From positions 8,536,501-8,600,500 of the forward strand of contig WOAB01000109.1 in assembly GCA_027886185.1 (NCBI GenBank): a DNA stretch of 64,000 nt, in the 5' to 3' direction. How positions within the stretch are numbered: position 1 is the stretch's first letter; the number at the start of each line of letters is the position of its first letter. This document shows positions 33,301 through 44,646 of the stretch, piece by piece. This DNA is from Rheum nobile (taxonomy: Eukaryota; Streptophyta; Magnoliopsida; Caryophyllales; Polygonaceae). The notes under the pieces were generated by a model. That model was not told where the DNA came from, ran no database searches, and was given only the letters and a program-made list of their open reading frames with translations. Both the position numbers and the translations under genes were made by a program.

Positions 33301-34771
33301 GTGGGATTGTGGAGTTAGTGGGGCTGATTGGGCCTGTTCCGTTGGGCTGGGCTGAGCGAGGATAGGGAGTGTTATAGTGGTAGTAGGCTCGACAAGCGTG
33401 GGTGACAGAACAAGGGAATTTGTGAGGGATTTGTATGGGAACTCTGACTCCAGGAATCGAACATGACGTGATGTGTAAACCCATCCAGTTTTGGGATCAA
33501 GGCATTGATACGCATGTTGATCGGCAGCGTAACCTACAAAAACACAAATGATCGACTTCGGCAAAAGTTTATGGTTAGTGTACGGTTTAAGCCAAGGAAA
33601 GCACAAACATCCGAAACTCCTTAGCTTATGATAATCCAGTCTTTGCTTAAAAGTTTGGAGAATGGGGACTCGTATCCAAGTATTGGGGTAGGCAGGCGAT
33701 TTATGAGGTAGGCGGCTGTGGTCATGGCGTGAGGCCAATATTTGAGGGGTATGCCAGAGTGGGTGAGTAGGGATAAGCCGGTTTCGACTATGTGGCGGTT
33801 TCGGCGCTCGGAGATTCCGTTGTGTTCAGGGGTATGGGGTGGGGTGGTATAGTGGCTTACACCGTGGTTGCTTAAGTACGATCGTAGGCCGATGTACTCT
33901 CCGCCATTGTCCGTATATAGTATTTTGATTTTGTGGGAAAAGAAATTTTCAACAAGTGTTTTGAATTTAGGAAAAACAATTTGCATATCAGATTTGCGTT
34001 TCATTGGATATAGCCAAATATAGCGAGTGAAATGATCAACAAACATGCAATAATATTTGAGACCATCGCAAGATAAAACTGGAGAGGTCCACACATCAGA
34101 AAAAATGATTTCCAATGGATAAGAAGATTTGAGAGTTGATTCATGAAATGGGAGTTTATGGCTCTTGCTAATCTGACAAGAGTTGCAATCTGATTATTGG
34201 AAATTATTAGTCCCTAAGGAAAATTCTTGTTGAATAAAGCGAAAAATAGAGGTAGCCGAATGACCGAGCTTGTGGTGCCAAGTAGCAGATGGAGAGGTGC
34301 GAAGGGAGTGGACGGACGGAGAGGAAGCGAGCCAGACGTACACACACCATCAGTGCAGGGTCCTTTAAAGATTTGGTGGCCTGTCTGGAGATCCTTTACA
34401 ATAAAACAATCATGTAAGAATATGATGGCAGTATTTGTTTGTTTGGTAAACTTGAATATTGAAAGAATATTCTGTTTCATGGAGGGTACATATAAAGCAT
34501 CAGACAAGGAAATATCATTGAGCTTAAGAGATCCGGAATGAGAAATGTGCAAACCTGAACCGTTACCCATAAACAACGAGTCAGGACCAGTGTAAGGATG
34601 ATAGACGGCCAAGTTCTCAAGATTGGTGGTGACATGATGGGTTGCACCACTATCGACAAGGTAAGAAGGCTGCGGTGGGGTTGTGTTTAGGCTGTTGGCT
34701 TGAGGGGGGTTGTGGTTGGCTGGGGGAGCAGGCTGCGGGACCTGGATGCTGGGGTGCTGCTGCTTGAACAC
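33301..34771 (-). pseudogene. pol: Copia-B protease and integrase
   Basis: Minus strand: protease YLVDSGATHHVTTN near 34660, then LSDALYVPSMKQNILSI. The GAG-pre-integrase part around 34130-34215 is broken by stops. The integrase core from 34115 has FSDVWTSP, YTDNGGEYIG and PEHNGISERRN (D, D, E), followed by LKYWPHAMTTAAYLINRLP. A frameshift near 33640-33720 leads into LRSFGCLCFPWLKPY and the Pro-rich linker. Confidence 0.9.
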
Positions 34772-35631
34772 TGGACACTACGGCATGAGGTGACCAAATG
34801 CCTTACACCATTGACACTTCCCCTGGTAAGGTTTCGGGGCAGAGCCACGTTGCTGCTAACTGCTGGTGTTGGGCGAGAACGACCACAGCTGCGGCGGTGG
34901 GATAACCCGAGCACGAGACTTGGTTGGCCTGAACTGAGCCGTGAAGGCGTTCGTAGGGCCTGCTGGCTGCCGCTGAACCGCCTGAAGGTAGAGCTCATGT
35001 TGGATCAACTTTTCATGGAGCTCTTCAAAAGCGATCGGATTATCGCGAGCGTTGACGCCATCAATGACGGGGCGATAGGTATCGTCCAGGTCGCGCATCA
35101 CATAATCCGTCAGGTCTTCGTCGGCGACAAGCTTACCGATTGAGGCAAGCAGATCGGCGATGACCCTAATGGAATTCATGTAGTCCGTAATGGAGTGGGC
35201 ACCTTTCGATGAAGAGCGAAGCCGGTCCTTCAACTGCTTGACGTGGCCTCGTGACGCCTTGGCAAAGGTCTGTTGGAGGAGAGACCATAGGGCGGCGGAA
35301 GACTTCGTTTCGGTCACAAGGAGACAGATTCCGACAGTGTGAGGAGGACTACACCATAGACCAACCGGTCCTGCTTCTTCCAAGTAAGATACTCGGGATT
35401 GGGGCTGGTTACTGGCGGCGTCCCAGCAGTCGTGATAGTCTCCGACGGGGCTGGATGGGAGCCATCCAGGAACTTGAAGAGGTCTAACCCATCTAGGATA
35501 GCCTCAATTTGGAGTTTCCAGACAATGTAATTGGAGGGCGTCAATTTGACGACGCTGGAAAGAGTGACGAAAGATAGGGGTTTTGTGGGCTCATATGGGA
35601 TAGGAACCAGGTGACTGGCGTCGGCGGCCAT
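34772..35631 (-). pseudogene. gag: Copia-B gag
   Basis: Minus-strand ATG at 35631 reads MAADASHLVP, LTPSNYIVWKLQIEAIL and YLTWKKQDRLV. A frameshift near 35340 moves to TETKSSAALWSLLQQTFAK and AHSITDYMNSIRVIADLLAS. The zinc knuckle near 34780-34825 is CQWCKAFGHLMP followed by a stop in place of the residue before the last Cys. The pattern is the same as the Copia-1 gag. Confidence 0.88.
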
Positions 35632-35712
35632 TGAAGGAGAAGGATAAGGAGAAGGAGCGGCGTCCTTAGTTGGAGAAGGAGAAAAATTTAATTTAGAGAG
35701 GAACGAGGTTAA

Positions 35713-35721
35713 CTGATACCA
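35713..35721 (-). other. Copia-B primer-binding site
   Basis: On the minus strand TGGTATCAG directly follows the 5' LTR; it is the initiator-Met tRNA primer core. The usual following AGCC has decayed. Confidence 0.85.
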
Positions 35722-35940
35722 TATAGAGAAGATTGTGAAAACTGATAATCTTTCATTACGGATAATCCACCTATATATACAAAACTGAATAACAAAATTA
35801 GGATAGAGATAAGCTAACAATTGCCTAATATCTCTCCATGATAACCACTAGCCTAACAACTAGATAATGCTCAGTAAACAGGGGAAGACTAATTCAATGC
35901 TGACTAATACAACGGCTAAACTGTAGACTTATTACTAACA
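35722..35940 (-). repeat. Copia-B 5' LTR
   Basis: 219 bp, paired with 31294-31512. The target copy CCTCG follows at 35941-35945, where the Cassandra LTR resumes. Confidence 0.93.
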
Positions 35941-36025
35941 CCTCGGATTTGTAATCCTTTATAAGGATTAGAGTGTTACCCATGTCAATAAGAGTTCTTT
36001 CTTTTCATGGTTCAAGTGAGGACAA

Positions 36026-36100
36026 AGAACTATGAAGGTAAGCGTCCTAGGACGGGAGTAGTATCAGGATGGGTGACCTCTTGGAAAGTTCTCAGGTTAA
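36026..36100 (+). repeat. 5S rRNA-derived block in Cassandra 5' LTR
   Basis: GGTAAGCGTCCTAGGACGGG and AGGATGGGTGACCTCTTGG match the 3' two-thirds of plant 5S rRNA (box A, intermediate element, box C) with several changes. It lacks the first 40 or so bases of 5S, so it is not a 5S gene. In Cassandra elements the block preserves Pol III promoter motifs. Confidence 0.9.
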
Positions 36101-36341
36101 CATGGGATAGCGCTTTTAAGGTCTCGGGCCTTACAAATGGTATCAGAGCCGACTTTGGGTTACGAGTGGATTTGGCCTGGATGGCGGTCACTCGACCCAA
36201 AGGGTGATCTTTGGGCTTGACGAGGTCGTCAAGGGTTTAAGTCGGGGTGATTGTAATATCCCAAATCTATAATCCTTTATAAAGATTAGAGTGCTACCCA
36301 GGTCAATAATAACTCTTCCTTTTCATGGTTCAAGTGAGGAC

Positions 36342-36418
36342 AAAGTACTATGAAGTTAAGCGTGTTAGGACGAGAGTAGTACCAGGATGGGTGAACTTTT
36401 GGGAAGTTCTCGGGTTGG
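36342..36418 (+). repeat. 5S rRNA-derived block in Cassandra 3' LTR
   Basis: GAAGTTAAGCGTGTTAGGAC, GAGAGTAGTACCAGGATGGG and TGGGAAGTTCTCG are closer to 5S rRNA than the 5' copy. AAGTTAAGCGTG corresponds to box A and AGGATGGGTGA to box C. Confidence 0.92.
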
Positions 36419-36458
36419 CATTGGATATCACTTCTAAGGACTCGGGCCTTACATGTTG

Positions 36459-36672
36459 CAGGTTTGATTGATGAGTTTAAGGAGTTGAGATCTTTCAAAA
36501 ACAACATGGTTTATGAGATGTGGATCAAGGAGGCTGCAGAAGCTGCTTTTGTTGATGCCCGGGATGTTGCCACCTTGTTTGATTGAATGCAAATGGTCCA
36601 TGAAGCTTACTATCTAGATGTAGTCGAATGCAAATTGGAGTTTTTCATGTATCATGCAGAATATTAGTGGTT
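36459..36672 (+). pseudogene. coding-like segment after Cassandra, not recognised
   Basis: After TTGCAG, a frame reads LIDEFKELRSFKNNMVYEMW, IKEAAEAAFVDARDVATLFD, a TGA near 36584, then MQMVHEAYYLDVVECKLEFF. The composition looks like a real alpha-helical protein. It does not match the expected continuation of MAP65, so it is either another gene piece or a rearranged exon. Confidence 0.45.
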
Positions 36673-37309
36673 CATATGTAATAAACACGGATTGTAACAT
36701 ACAAGGCTAATAGTTAATTTATATAAACTATGCTTGAATTTCACTATTATTAGTATATTAAAGATTCACTTTTTGATAAACATGTATTTTACCATTTTCA
36801 ATGTAAAAGGTGGATGGTTGATAATTATAAAGATATGTTTAATGTTCACAATTAGTACAATAAAGCGTATGAACCTCTAATATAAAGTTATAAACCTCTA
36901 ATACAAAATTAGTAAACCTCTAATATAAAGTTTGTTTGTTATTTTCTTGTATAAAATTTGTGAATCAATAGTATAAAGTGTATGAATCTCTAATATAAAG
37001 TTTATGAACTTCTAATACAAAATTAGTGAACCTATAATATAACGTTAGTTTGTGATTTTCTTGTATAAAGTTTGTGAGCCGTTAAAAAGAAAAATTCAAG
37101 ATCATGAGTTCATGTTTTAGCTAGCTATGTAGTAAAGGTTCATATGTAATACAAAAAAGGTTCTACAAAATATAAGAAAGGTTCACGCTAAAAAAGTTCA
37201 GGATCATGAGCTTATTTTTAGGTATCTATGTGTGAGATTCATACACTAGAGGTTCATACATAATATAAGAAAGGTTCATACGTAATACACTAAAGGTTTA
37301 TACATAATA
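36673..37309. repeat. AT-rich short-motif repeat, left part
   Basis: Degenerate repeats of AACCTCTAATATAAAGTT and GGTTCATACATAATATAAGA, with the phrase GATCATGAGTTCATG also repeated. The same motifs resume at 40267-40286 and 42231-42860, so this is one repeat cut by two later insertions. Confidence 0.8.
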
Positions 37310-37314
37310 TAAGA

Positions 37315-40266
37315 TGTAACACTCCCGACTAATGTCGGTAGTGCCACACGCCAGTGATCTCAGACTATAAAGTCCAAAGCCACCCTAGGCTTTAATCGAA
37401 ACAATTACGCTTAAATAAAATACATAAACATTAAATAATGACAGAGTAGCGGAAGACTTTTGTAGTGAACACTCAATACTTTTATTAAAATTTTCTCTCG
37501 TAAATTGAGAAGAACAGTAATACAAACAAAGTGAAATTACAGCGGAAGACTTTTTAAATTACATCGGAAGACTTTTTAAAGAAACCCTAGTTATATAACT
37601 AATCTATATAAGCATCACATTTATTTCAAAACACACACACCTTTAAAACTATTACTACTTAAGATGTAACCTTCAACTGCAAGCCTTCATCTTGGATCGG
37701 TTACTTCAAATCGTCGGGGATCAGCCTTTGATATGCCGTATAGGACGGATGACACCAACCAACCATGTAAGGAATATAAACGGTTGGTTAGTCTGATGAA
37801 AGACTGTGCAAGGGTGAAAACAAACTGGTTCTCGTAGTCGTTTCTCGAATAAAATTCGATAAACGGTATATGACTATAGACTTCTACTGAAAAGAATGAA
37901 GATGTATGATTAAAGAAAAGACTCCAATGAATTGAGTCTTATGAGAAATTAAATGAATTTTTTTGGGAACATTATATTATCACACAAAGTTTTAAAAACA
38001 TCTCGTTGAATATTTGGGTCATCGATCAACCTCACCGCATAATGCGAATTCAGATTGGAAAGGGGACTTACTTTAGACAAGAGACCGAGCGGATTCCACG
38101 TTGTACTTCTCACCTGAGGGTATATTAATTATGTGCAAAACGACATTTATCTTATTTAATTCCAAAACTTGCATTAACGTTAAATCTTTTAATCCACACC
38201 AATCTCGTAATGAGATATATAACATGGGATGAATCCCGAATTTCGGCACTAGCTAAGTGCACCACCACTTATATAAAATAAGGGTAGGTCATGACCAAAA
38301 GTATTAGGGCAATTATCCTCCTAATACCAAGTTATAAAGAAACAGCTAAACCTCGTAAGGTAATAGCGTTCTTACGAATACTCGTACTAACTAGTAATTA
38401 TTATTCACACCAAAGCACAACAATCCACACCAAATAAGTATCTAGCACCCTATAATAATATATATATATAAGGGTTATAGCTAGCATATATACAACCTAA
38501 TAATAAGGTTCAACTTAATTAAGACAATAGATTAATTGTCAATTAAGAAAAATATGGAATAAATTGCAAGAGCGAACCGCCACTTGCCTTGAATCACGAA
38601 GAAGATAGAACGACGTTTCGGAGATGATTGCTTTCGAAAAGCAAATCGGCTCCCTACTTTATTCCCGTTCCAAACGCCAATTCCCAGACGTACCCAAATC
38701 ATACATAATGAATGAATTATATTAGATAATTTATTTAATATCACAATTTGAATAATACAATGTCTCATATTTCAATTGATTTTATTTATCTCTTAAATAA
38801 ATCAATTTCAAGGCTTTTTGATTAAACAAGTATTATGATTAAAAATTAATTAGTCGTATATTCTAAATAATCATATCATAAATAAATTGATAAAATAGTT
38901 TATTTATGATCCTAAAAATTTCTAAGTCAATATATTATCTAAATGAATAGTCATAATTTACCCATTCATAATATAAGATAATATTATAAAAAATTAAATA
39001 AATTTAATTTTCATAAAATCAAATTAATCCTAAAATATTTTTTACTAATCTGGATTAATTAATTTAATCAAGATTAAGCCTAAACAAATCAAAATAAAAA
39101 AAATCACGAATTGAGAAAAATCACCCTCACCGGATTCGTAGATGGCACTCGTCGGAAAACGCCCAAATTACGCGGCGGTGGTGGATATCCGGCGGTGTTT
39201 GGTGAGGGCTTTTGTATTAGACTTGTAGGTGCAGCTAGGGGTGTGCTCAATTGCTCAAACAAAACTCGAAAGCTCTTGCATTCGGCTCAAGAACAAGTCG
39301 GTGCCGATTTCTAGGGTTCTTGATTTGGATCGTGAAATTGGTGCCTTAGTAGTCCGATTGGGGAAAGTTTTTATAGGGTTTTGATAGGTGTGAGCATCCC
39401 AAGCATTAACCCTCTCATTAATCCCCCCATATACACCTCAATCGTGGGGACAAATCTCGCGTTTTTCGTCAACGATTAAACCGATTAAATGGGGGATTAT
39501 GTGTAGGATAATGTCGTCTTCAATGCCCAGTGGTTAATGGCTTCAATCGGATCTAAGGAGGTGCTGAAATCCGCCATTAAAGAGCTAAAAAGCTCACGGC
39601 CAGCTGCTTCCAAAGGTATAAGATGATGTCTTTTGCTTATTTATTAACGTGGACCACTATTTTGGATTTGTGGCAAAAATGCCCTTTACAACTTTTCATA
39701 AATTACAAAATTTGCCCAAATTTAATAGTTTTAATATTTTATGTTTGTAATATTATTTTAACCCAAAATTAAAGTATATAAAAGTTTAACTTAGGTTAAA
39801 ATAAGCTTAAATTATTTTTCTTATGAATTTGACCATACTTAAATCCTTACCACAAATTTGTTAAATTTGATTTAAATATTCTAAGTCAAAATTAATACTT
39901 TTTATCTAAAATATAAGTAACATAAGGTTGATCATAATTTAGACCATTCTTAGCTTAGAGAAATAACATACTTAGGACAATTATTATTTTATCCCTTTAT
40001 GGACAACATAATAATTGTTATAACCTTTATTATTATATTTAAAATTCTAAAATTACATTTTTTTGTTATACTTATTTATTTATTTCTACTTACACTATTA
40101 TAGTTCATTTGATAATTTGCTCGAAATTATCTTGAACTAGCTTTTGGACTTAAGTTAATGAAACTTTATATTACTCCTCTAAAAAAAATAAAAAAAATTC
40201 ATAACTTTTATTTTTATCAAACTAAAATCACCATATTACCCTTATGATAAAATGAGGGTTATTACA
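37315..40266 (-). mobile_element. chromovirus solo LTR (2952 bp)
   Basis: The ends TGTAACACTC...GGTTATTACA are flanked by a perfect TAAGA duplication (37310-37314 and 40267-40271). It has no internal region or second LTR. On the minus strand it shares CTTGCCACTTGCC/AAGGCAAGTGGCGGTTCGCTC-type segments, GGATGACACCA and the ..GGAGTGTTACA end with the Tekay-like LTR at 16751, so it belongs to the same group but another family. Short ORFs inside are chance. Confidence 0.9.
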
Positions 40267-40602
40267 TAAGAAAGGTTCACATTAAACATCTCCAGCCTCC
40301 AGCTTTTATGTTCGGTCACAAAAGCAACCTTCATTGTTTAGTTCTATTGTAGAGCATTATACTTTTAGTTCCCAAATGCGTTGAGTCTTGTTATCAATGT
40401 CAAAATTCTCATTAATACGAAGTTACAATTTTTTGGTTGCCCCATTCTATGTCTTTGTTCATATGTTATAAAAGGGCTTAGTACCTTGTATGTATGGTCT
40501 GTTAAATTCGTGGGTATCTTAGGTTCTTCACACGTTTCAACATTTCAAAGAATCAATATTCTTCTACCATATATGAGTGATGCCATAAAGGCTATATCTA
40601 GA

Positions 40603-41040
40603 AGGGATTGCTGGCAGGATCGATGATAAAGAGATCTATATAGGGAACCGAAAACTGGGCCAGAGAGCTGGCTGTTTAGCTGGTGAGTAGTTCTTAACTA
40701 ACACTGTAATTAACCACATATAGGAATATCACTCGTGAATTGCAATCAATTTACTTGAATTTATCTATGAATGTCTAGGATGCTAAATAACTTTTTCCTT
40801 TAACTCATAACAAACTATTTCCATTTTGAATTTCTAGCCCCTGAAATTGAAAGAGGTTCTGAGGATGGGAGAACTCTGGGTTTTGTTTATTCTGACGGAG
40901 TTGTGATTGGAACATTCAGCCTCTCTGATGCATGTTGATCCGGGGCTTTAGATGCCATCAGAGACCTTAAATCGATGGGAATAAGAACGCCCATGCTTAC
41001 CAGGGATAGCCATGCTGCTGCTACTCATGCACATGATCAG
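40603..41040 (+). pseudogene. P1B-type heavy-metal ATPase (HMA2/3/4-like) fragment
   Basis: Two exons with an intron. 40603-40681 reads IAGRIDDKEIYIGNRKLGQR and is followed by GTGAGT. 40838-41040, after TTTCTAG, reads TLGFVYSDGVVIGTFSLSDA, a TGA at 40936-40938 (expected Arg), then ALDAIRDLKSMGIRTPMLTR and DSHAAATHAHDQ before GTATCT. These are the nucleotide-binding and hinge parts of zinc/cadmium-transporting ATPases. The conserved MLTGD motif reads MLTRD. The DKTG phosphorylation site, metal-binding domain and membrane helices are absent. Confidence 0.88.
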
Positions 41041-41145
41041 GTATCTTACACATTCAACACTTTCAATTCCTATTAGTGAATTGCAATCTATTCACTTAAT
41101 TTATCTATGAATGTCTAGGATGCTAAATAACTTTTTTCCGGATCA

Positions 41146-41258
41146 ACTTTGCAACTGAAACTGCACACATCATCCTCATCGCCTATCTCACCATTGGTGA
41201 CCTTTGCTTCTTCCTCACCATGTCCTTCTCTCTCATCTACTTGATCAAGCCAAGGTAA
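41146..41258 (+). pseudogene. membrane-segment exon, not recognised
   Basis: A frame reads INFATETAHIILIAYLTIGD and LCFFLTMSFSLIYLIKPR, followed by GTAACT. It is hydrophobic and looks like one or two transmembrane helices, downstream of the HMA exons on the same strand. It does not match the HMA sequence I would expect next, so it may come from another gene. Confidence 0.45.
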
Positions 41259-41782
41259 CTCTCTCCTACTGACTCTAATTCGCCAATTCTTGTAGCCATA
41301 CTAGATGAAGATTTGAGCTTGCTCTTTGCATTAATCGGGTTTGGTTATTTGAACTGCAAATGCTTGTTGAATTGCTAAGCCCGTGCTTTTGGGTTGTGGT
41401 TGATCAACATGCCACTTGGTGACCCTTCATATCTGTCATGGAACACCCACCATGGAGGGCACTGAACTCGAAACCGAACAAGTACAACAAGGATACAAAA
41501 GGAGCTTTTGATGTAATATTCTGTAAATATGGAGAGTAAGATGTTTAATACTCAACCTTATATGAAGCACAATGGTCTGGTTATATGTAACACAACAACA
41601 TTCTTTTATTTCTCTCTTTTTCCCGCCACTTGAATAGTTTTGTACTCCACCAAAATTGTTGTTACCAAGGATGTTTACATGGAATTACTTGTTGCATATA
41701 TATTTTAAAGCTAATGATTTGAAGTTATTGCAAATGTTATTTAAGGACATCAGAAATTGCATACTAACTGTTTAGTCTAACC

Positions 41783-42230
41783 CGGACGTAATAACCGGTT
41801 TATTTAACAATATAGAAATAACCTGGAACTACAAATACAAGTTATATTTGAAGCCTAATAACCCGGACCTGTAAAATCCGGTGTATTTTTGGTTAGGTCA
41901 AATAACCCGGATATATACCTAACCAGTGTATTTGACAATTCAAATAACCCGGATATATATGTTTTTTTATATAACCCGGATGTGCTAATATCCGGGTTAT
42001 TTGGGTTTTTATATAACCCGAATGTGCTAATATCCGGGTTATTTGATTTCCAAATAACTCGGACCTCGAAATAATGTGAGAAAATTTTGGGAGGCAAATA
42101 ACCCGGACGTGCCGATTTTAGGTCCGGGTTATTTGACCTCGAGCAAATGCAGCGTAGCTCTTTAACTCGTACATGATCCGGGTTATATATCCTTAAACAC
42201 CTGGGTTATTTGCCCTATTCTATAGTAGTG
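41783..42230. repeat. CCGGGTTATTTG subterminal repeats
   Basis: At least ten copies of (C)AAATAACCCGGA or its reverse complement TCCGGGTTATTTG, in both orientations. One pair forms a hairpin around 41975-42005. The cluster ends at the CACTA-like terminus. Confidence 0.88.
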
Positions 42231-42236
42231 ATTAAA

Positions 42237-42860
42237 TAAATCCAGAATCACGAGTTCATCTTTTTGCTTTCTATGTGTGAGGTTCATATGTTATACACTA
42301 AATGTTCATACATAATATACAAAAGGTTCGCATTAAAAAATACATGATCATGAGTTCATGTTTTTCTAGCTAGCTATGTTTGAGGTTCAGTAGAGTTTAT
42401 ACGTAATACATTAAAAATTAATACATTCAAATTTGGTTTCATAAGTTTCTTAACCTCTAGCATAAGGTTTTGTGAACCTTAGTATAAAGTTCGTTTATAA
42501 ACCTTTTAGTATTAAGTTTGTGAGCTTCTAGTATAAAATTTAAGAATCTCTAGTATAATATGTATGAATTTAGGTACATTAGTGCATTTTAATAACGTAT
42601 TGTTAACCTATGTACAAGTATGTTAACCTCTAGTATAACATGTATGATCTTAGGTACATTCGTGCATTTTAATAACATATTGTCAACCTACGTATAACTT
42701 TGTTAACCACTAGCATAAGGTTTGTGAACCTTAGTAGAAAGTTAGTTTATAAACCTCTAGTATAAAGTTTGCGAGTCTCTAGTATAAAATTTTTGAACCT
42801 ACAATTAAATATGTACGAACTACGAACCTAGGTACATTAGTGCACTGGGTTCAGAAAAAA
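42237..42860. repeat. AT-rich short-motif repeat, right part
   Basis: Continuation of 36673-37309: AACCTCTAGTATAAAGTTTG, TTCATACATAATATAC and TTAGGTACATTAGTGCATTT variants. No coding content. Confidence 0.8.
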
Positions 42861-43310
42861 AAATAGAACTACCCATCTGCGTGCACTATTCATGTTATTT
42901 ACGAAATTGCCACTTTTAAATGAACCAGATTCATTTTTTCGCTAAACCGACCCGTTTTTCTCCTTCTAATCTCAGCCCTCCACTCCCATCATCTGACAGC
43001 TCCTGTTTATCCGCATGTTACACAACAAGAGAAGTCCCCATGGAGTCGGATCCTATATATAAATTGGTATATCTCTCTACCTACTTATAATGTAATATCC
43101 ATTTTTATAAATATTTATAAAGCTATAATATGAATATATATTTACATGTACCTACCTCATTAAGTCATCTTAGTTATAACAAGTGTACTTTTTTTAATTT
43201 GTCACATCATTTAATATATTTAATAATATAATAGTTATTTATGTTCATGTACAACTCTTTTATGTCAATTAGTTTTCATAAAAATGCTTTAATAACTAAC
43301 CTATATTATA
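42861..43310. other. unassigned AT-rich DNA
   Basis: No supported feature. A TATATATAAATTGG near 43053 is TATA-like, but no gene follows. Confidence 0.4.
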
Positions 43311-43313
43311 TAG

Positions 43314-44640
43314 GAAACGTGAGAACCGTTTCTTAGGCGAGAACACTGTTCCCGTGAGAACCAAAATGGGCAGTGATATTTTGGTAATTTTTGACAACTT
43401 TTAACAAAAGCCCAATTTACTACAAAAGCCCATCAGTCCAAGCCCAACTTGTTTCTTCATTTAAATGGTCAAACAAGCAGATTCATTTAAATAAGTTGGT
43501 CGGGGGTCTCCGACGTTGACCGCTTGATCTTCGATGTTAATCGACCGTTAACGGGACAATTTTTTTATTTTTTTCTCGGGATAATTTGTTTTGGTCGCTT
43601 TTGCCAAACACATTATGTGTTTTTCGTAAAACAAGTTTATGTGTTTTTCGAACAATGCACACCACCCGATCTCCGACGTTGACCACATTGTCTTCGGAGT
43701 TGATCGGCCATATTTTATATGCCAATCAACATGTGCTTTTGGAAAACATTATTATGTGTATTTGCCATATACATTATATGATTTTCGTAAAACACGTCAT
43801 GTGCTCTTTGTAGAACACGTTTATGTGTTTTTGTGAAATGCACATCACACAATAAAGGTGTTTCCATTTTTTTGTTATTACGTGATGTGCATTTGAATTT
43901 TGTAGGATGTGCAATTAATATAACTGAATGTACATTTGGGTTATACTAGATTTGCATTTTGTTATAACATGATGTGCATTTGTTATAACGTGATGTGTAT
44001 TTAGTTATAACGTGATATGCATTTGGTTATAACGTGATATGCATTTGGTTATAACGTGATGTGCCTTAGGTGATAACGTGATATGCTTTTGGATTTTGTA
44101 GGATGTGCATTTGTATACAACTAGATGTGCATTTGGTTTTTATTTTTTGCGCATTTGGTTATAACGTGAAGTTCATTTGGTTATGACGTGATGAGCCTTT
44201 GGTTATAACATTATGTGCATTTGGATTGTGTAAGAGGTGCATTTGTATATAAATAGATGTGCATTTGGTTATAACGTAATGTGCATTTTTTTTATAACGC
44301 GATGTGCATTTGATTATAACGTGATGTGTATTTGGATCTTGTAGGATGTGCAATTGGATATAAATGAATGTGCATTTGTATATAACTAGATGTGTATTTG
44401 GTTATAAAGTGATTTGCATTTGGTTATAATGTGTTGTGCATTTGAATTTGTAGGATGTGCATTTGTATAATTAGATGTGCATTTGATTATAACGTGATGT
44501 GTATTTGAATAAAACTTGGCTCAGGGAAAAAATGGAACGAAAAAAAATTCACCCGAAAAAGTTTAAAAAATGTGCAACACGTGGCACTGCCACGTATTAT
44601 CGCGGAGAACGGTGAGATCACACGAGGGGGTTCTTATTCG
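43314..44640. mobile_element. Helitron-like non-autonomous unit (candidate)
   Basis: The left edge TATAGGAAACGTGAGAACCG and, on the minus strand, the right edge TATAGGGGGGTCGAATAAGA have the same TATAGGRR..AGAACC layout. GGGGGT/ACCCCC near the right edge can pair as a short hairpin (about 44624-44646). The interior is a motif array. I see no coding region. Plant Helitron derivatives often look like this, but no CTRR terminus or insertion between A and T could be proven. Confidence 0.4.
43900..44515. repeat. 22-bp motif array (GTGCATTTGGTTATAACGTGAT)
   Basis: More than twenty degenerate copies of a motif made of TGTGCATTTG plus GTTATAACGTGA, with variants WTTTGTATATAACTAGATG. Spacing is irregular, 20-33 bp. 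No protein. Confidence 0.88.
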
Positions 44641-44646
44641 ACCCCC

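Larger units (their letters stand above)
31294..35940 (-). mobile_element. Copia-B: full-length Ty1/copia element, minus strand
   Basis: A 4.65-kb element with 219-bp LTRs, a perfect CCTCG duplication (31289-31293 and 35941-35945), a Met-tRNA primer site and copia-order gag-pol. On the minus strand the LTR starts TGTTAGT and ends TTCTCTATA, again lacking a terminal CA. The LTRs differ at about five positions by eye. Stops and shifts affect gag, protease/integrase and the RT start, but the last 426 codons are open. Gag type and short LTRs group it with Copia-1. Confidence 0.95.
31282..36453 (+). mobile_element. Cassandra TRIM, 5' LTR split by Copia-B
   Basis: Two 202-bp LTRs (31282-31293 plus 35946-36135; and 36252-36453) flank a short internal region with an initiator-Met primer site (TGGTATCAGAGCC, 36138-36150) and no coding sequence. 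Both LTRs start TG(C/T)AATA, end GGGCCTTACA and contain a 5S rRNA-derived block, the defining trait of Cassandra. Removing Copia-B restores TGCAATACCTCGGATTTG. The target duplication is imperfect (GGTTG at 31277-31281, TGTTG at 36454-36458). It interrupts the MAP65 relic. Confidence 0.93.
40287..42230. mobile_element. CACTA-ended insert carrying HMA exons
   Basis: The repeat resumes on both sides of this 1.94-kb insert, with ATTAAA duplicated at 40281-40286 and 42231-42236. The right end, read inward on the minus strand, is CACTACTATAGAATAGGG, a CACTA-type terminus, and 41783-42230 has many inverted and direct copies of AATAACCCGG, typical subterminal repeats. The left end CATCTCCAGCC is only weakly similar, so the left terminus may be truncated. 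CACTA elements normally make 3-bp duplications, which is a mismatch with six bases. Confidence 0.55.

Noticed and set aside
36026..36418. 5S rRNA genes
   Set aside because: Only the 3' two-thirds of 5S rRNA is present, diverged, and it lies in both LTRs of a TRIM. This is Cassandra, not a 5S array.
39111..39314. Gene for a 67-aa protein
   Set aside because: It lies inside the chromovirus solo LTR, with no homology or splice context.
43900..44515. CRISPR array
   Set aside because: The repeats are degenerate, spacers are not unique or of fixed size, and the DNA is from a plant nuclear genome.
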